From: Vulcanimicrobiota bacterium
GTDB taxonomy: Bacteria > Eremiobacterota > Eremiobacteria > Baltobacterales > Baltobacteraceae
DNA: 7,532 bases
NCBI GenBank assembly: GCA_028287545.1
Contig: JAQBPL010000238.1
Location: 1-7,532 of the forward strand
Direction: 5' to 3'
The translations under genes and the position numbers were made by a program. Position 1 is the stretch's first letter. Every line of letters starts with the position of its first letter. Below are positions 5,731-7,532 of this stretch, piece after piece. The notes below the pieces were generated by a model. It saw only the letters and a list, made by a program, of their open reading frames with translations. It had not been told where the DNA came from and ran no database searches.

Positions 5731-6633
5731 ATGATCGAGCGCGAACCCGGTATCGAACCAACCCTGGATCCCGGCCATCCGCTGTTCGGGCTCGGGTACG
5801 CTCGACCGGTCGCGCAGCGTGAGTTCGTGCATGTCGGCGACGGCGGTGCATCGGTGCGCCGCGCGGCCGTTGCCGAGGAGACGCCGGTCGCGCTGGTCTA
5901 CAACGGTTGGCCGCACGTGGTGATGATGTGCACGCCGGAGGACATCGAAGACTTCGCGCTCGGGTTCACGCTCACCGAGGAGATCGTCGATCGTCCGAGC
6001 GCCGTCGAGAGCATCCGTGCGGTGCGCTACAGCCAAGGAATCGAAGTGGAGATCGCGATCCCGATTCGGGCATCGGAGGCGCTGCGCAAGCGCGGCCGAA
6101 CGCTCGTGGGCCGCACCGGCTGCGGGCTGTGCGGCGTGACGACGATCGGCGACGCGCTGCGTTCCGGACGCACCGTCCCCTCGCACCGGCAGATCGCAGC
6201 CGCCGCGCTCTTTCGCGCCGGCGAAGAGCTGCCGAGGTGGCAGCATTACAACGAGGGTGCGGGTGCCGTCCACGCCGCCGGTTGGGCGACGCTCGACGGA
6301 GCGGTCGTCCTCGCGCGCGAGGACATTGGCCGGCACAACGCGCTCGACAAATTGATCGGCGCGATGGTGCGCGCCGAGTTCGATCCGGCCGGTGGATTCG
6401 CCGTCGTGACCAGCCGCGCGAGTTACGAGCTCGTGCAGAAGTGCGCCGTGGCCGGAATCTCGCTGTTGGCGGCGATCTCGCGTCCGACCGGCCTCGCGGT
6501 ACGGATGGCGGATGCCGCCGGCATCACGCTCGCCGCGCTGCTGCGCGGCCACAGCGTGAATCTCTACAGTCATCCCGAGCTTGTCGAGGGACCTTCGTCG
6601 TCAGGCCGAGCGAAGCCGAGGCGTGACCCCTAA
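5731..6633 (+). CDS. fdhD: Formate dehydrogenase accessory sulfurtransferase FdhD
   Basis: FdhD takes sulfur from a cysteine desulfurase and passes it to the molybdenum of the bis-MGD cofactor before insertion into formate-dehydrogenase-type enzymes. The product has 300 residues. Visible motifs: EETPVALVYNGWPHVVMMCTP (49-69), EDFALGFTLTEEIV (73-86), GRTGCGLCG (127-135) with the sulfur-transfer pair Cys131/Cys134, NEGAGAVHAA (174-183), AREDIGRHNALDKLIG (195-210) and TSRASYELVQKCAVAGI (227-243). It starts 21 bases after the oxidoreductase stop, with no good ribosome binding site, so coupled translation is likely. The family normally stops just after the conserved Y-(T/S)-HPE found here at 279-283. 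The last 18 or so residues (LVEGPSSSG...) are read from the REP-like repeat and are probably a non-functional tail. Confidence 0.95.
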   Translation: MIEREPGIEPTLDPGHPLFGLGYARPVAQREFVHVGDGGASVRRAAVAEETPVALVYNGWPHVVMMCTPEDIEDFALGFTLTEEIVDRPSAVESIRAVRYSQGIEVEIAIPIRASEALRKRGRTLVGRTGCGLCGVTTIGDALRSGRTVPSHRQIAAAALFRAGEELPRWQHYNEGAGAVHAAGWATLDGAVVLAREDIGRHNALDKLIGAMVRAEFDPAGGFAVVTSRASYELVQKCAVAGISLLAAISRPTGLAVRMADAAGITLAALLRGHSVNLYSHPELVEGPSSSGRAKPRRDP

Positions 6634-6715
6634 TCGTGCTCCTCGCGATCTCGGCTTCGCGCTTCGACTGCGCTCAGCGCGAAAGACGAGGGTCCTTCGA
6701 CAAGCTCAGGATGAC
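6569..6715. repeat. REP-like inverted repeat element between convergent genes
   Basis: Outer arms of 24 bases (6569-6592 and 6692-6715) are inverted copies with two mismatches; the shared core is GAGCTTGTCGA. Inside lies a second inverted pair, GCGAAGCCGAG (6610-6620) with CTCGGCTTCGC (6650-6660), and then a third hairpin at 6656-6683. The arm sequence belongs to a repeat I know from many high-GC genomes, usually seen in annotated proteins as tails reading SHPELVEG or VILSLSKD. Both readings occur here: one arm encodes the end of FdhD, and the other contains the stop of the MFS gene. No transposase is present. It is a non-autonomous REP- or MITE-like unit. Confidence 0.75.
6656..6683. terminator. 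Hairpin between fdhD and the MFS gene, possible bidirectional terminator
   Basis: TTCGCGCT (6656-6663) pairs perfectly with AGCGCGAA (6676-6683) around a 12-base loop. It lies between two converging stops (6633 and 6706) and could end transcripts from both sides, but there is no T-run on either strand. It is part of the REP-like element, so the structure may reflect that repeat more than termination. Confidence 0.4.
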
Positions 6716-7532
6716 AGGGGGGCGATCGCCTTCCTGGGGGCGCGGAGCCGGACGCGCCACAGCAGCGCCGTGCCGAGCGCGAACTCGACGATCACGCACA
6801 CCAGCGCGACGCGCGGGCCGAGGCCGGCGCTGCGCGCGTCGTAGAAGGAGACCACCGGCTGAGTGATCGCCGGCGCAGCGACCTGCGCGACGGCCGCGGC
6901 GAGGTTCCACACGCCCATCGCCGAGGCGAGCGCCGCGCTCGGCAGCACGGCGTACGCGATCGCCCAATCGGCGGTGAAGAAGGCGCCCCACGCCGCGCCC
7001 GCCGCGATCGCGCAGGCGAGCGCGACGGCGAACGTCGGCGCGGCCGCGAAGGCGCCGACGGCGATGGCGATGGCAAGGCACGCGATCGTGACCACGATGC
7101 GTTTGTCGAGCCGATCGGCCGGGACTCCGGCGGCGGCCGCGCCGCCGACGCCCGCGATCGTGAACGCGAGGAAAAGGATGCCGGTCGTCGTGCGCGCGTC
7201 GGTGACGCCGAGCGACTCGCGCACGAAGAAGAACAAGAAGCCGAAGAGCGTGTAGAAGCCGACGTTTATCAGCGCGCGCGAGGCGATGACGATCCAGGCG
7301 TTCGCGTCGAGGCGCAAGGGGCGCGCGGCCTCGCGCGAGCCGGGGAGCGTGCGCGCGTAGGCGTCCGTTATCCACCAGCTCACCACCAAGCACGCCGCCA
7401 GCGCAATGCCGAGCGGCGCACCGTGCAGCACGATCGTGAGGACCAAGCCGACGACGCTGCCGCTGAATTGGTACACGCTCATCCACGACGACGCGCGGCC
7501 GACGCGCTCGGGTTCGACGTAATCGCCGACAA
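6706..7532 (-). CDS. MFS transporter (N-terminus beyond the window)
   Basis: An integral membrane carrier of the major facilitator superfamily; about 274 C-terminal residues are present. The frame stays open to the right edge. An internal ATG at 7482 is not the true start: the residues before it, VGDYVEPERVGRASSW, form the loop typical of MFS proteins (D-x-x-P-x-x-x-R-G-x-A-S). Roughly eight hydrophobic segments follow, including VVGLVLTIVL, GIALAACLVVSWW, VGFYTLFGFLFFFV, GILFLAFTIAGVGGAAAAGV, VVTIACLAIAIAVGAFAAA, VALACAIAAGAAWGAFF and VALVCVIVEFALGTALLW. After GAAAAGV comes PADRLDKR, a variant of the MFS G-x-x-x-D-(R/K) loop. The last codons and the TGA stop lie in the REP-like repeat. The substrate is unknown. 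It converges on fdhD and is probably unrelated to the molybdoenzyme genes. Confidence 0.9.
   Translation of the reverse strand, partial: VGDYVEPERVGRASSWMSVYQFSGSVVGLVLTIVLHGAPLGIALAACLVVSWWITDAYARTLPGSREAARPLRLDANAWIVIASRALINVGFYTLFGFLFFFVRESLGVTDARTTTGILFLAFTIAGVGGAAAAGVPADRLDKRIVVTIACLAIAIAVGAFAAAPTFAVALACAIAAGAAWGAFFTADWAIAYAVLPSAALASAMGVWNLAAAVAQVAAPAITQPVVSFYDARSAGLGPRVALVCVIVEFALGTALLWRVRLRAPRKAIAPLSS

Noticed and set aside
3816..5822. A 668-codon plus-strand frame inside the oxidoreductase gene
   Set aside because: It is an out-of-frame, extremely Arg-rich translation of a gene with clear family motifs; no start context or domain supports it.
2014..6573. A stop-free minus-strand frame of about 1519 codons opposite moeA, the oxidoreductase and fdhD
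   Set aside because: It is Arg/His/Asp-rich with no recognisable domain and lies exactly antisense to three well-supported genes. Long antisense open frames are expected when GC-rich third positions remove stops.
6706..7482. ATG at 7482 as the start of the MFS gene
   Set aside because: The frame continues upstream to the window edge with a typical MFS cytoplasmic loop, so the gene is cut by the window and does not start there.

Overview
The window comes from a high-GC bacterium (about two thirds G+C by eye). Reading frames are dense, genes overlap by 4 bases, and GTG starts are common. I cannot name the phylum. It is a chromosomal accessory or metabolic region: no phage, transposase, tRNA, rRNA or CRISPR is visible. 

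Layout. (1) 1-944, plus strand: the end of an ABC-transporter permease and its ATPase, joined by a GTGA overlap, of the sulfonate/nitrate/taurine (SsuC-SsuB) type. (2) 948-1700, minus strand: a Crp/Fnr-family regulator converging on the ATPase. Only 3 bp separate the two stop codons, and both stops lie inside one perfect palindrome. (3) 1701-1968: a control region between the divergent regulator and moeA. It holds a pair of direct repeats 22 bp apart and a hairpin on each side that could mask a ribosome binding site. (4) 1969-6633, plus strand: moeA, then an FdhF/YdeP-family molybdenum oxidoreductase, then fdhD. One or two doubtful small ORFs lie in the first gap. (5) 6569-6715: a REP-like inverted repeat that supplies the last codons of fdhD and the stop of the facing gene. 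(6) 6706-7532, minus strand: an MFS transporter running off the right edge.

How the genes fit together. MoeA inserts molybdenum into molybdopterin. FdhD passes sulfur to the molybdenum bis-MGD cofactor of formate-dehydrogenase-type enzymes. The large enzyme between them is the expected client. The cassette is therefore one molybdoenzyme with two of its maturation factors and no visible electron-transfer subunit, next to a divergent Crp/Fnr-type regulator that may control it. By eye, the enzyme keeps the catalytic Cys-His pair and the key Arg of formate dehydrogenase H. It differs at the Lys and Gln active-site positions and at one iron-sulfur Cys, so its substrate should not be assumed to be formate.

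The most interesting non-coding signals are the two ribosome-binding-site hairpins in the divergent leaders, the symmetric stop-codon palindrome at 936-956, and the FdhD tail made from repeat sequence.
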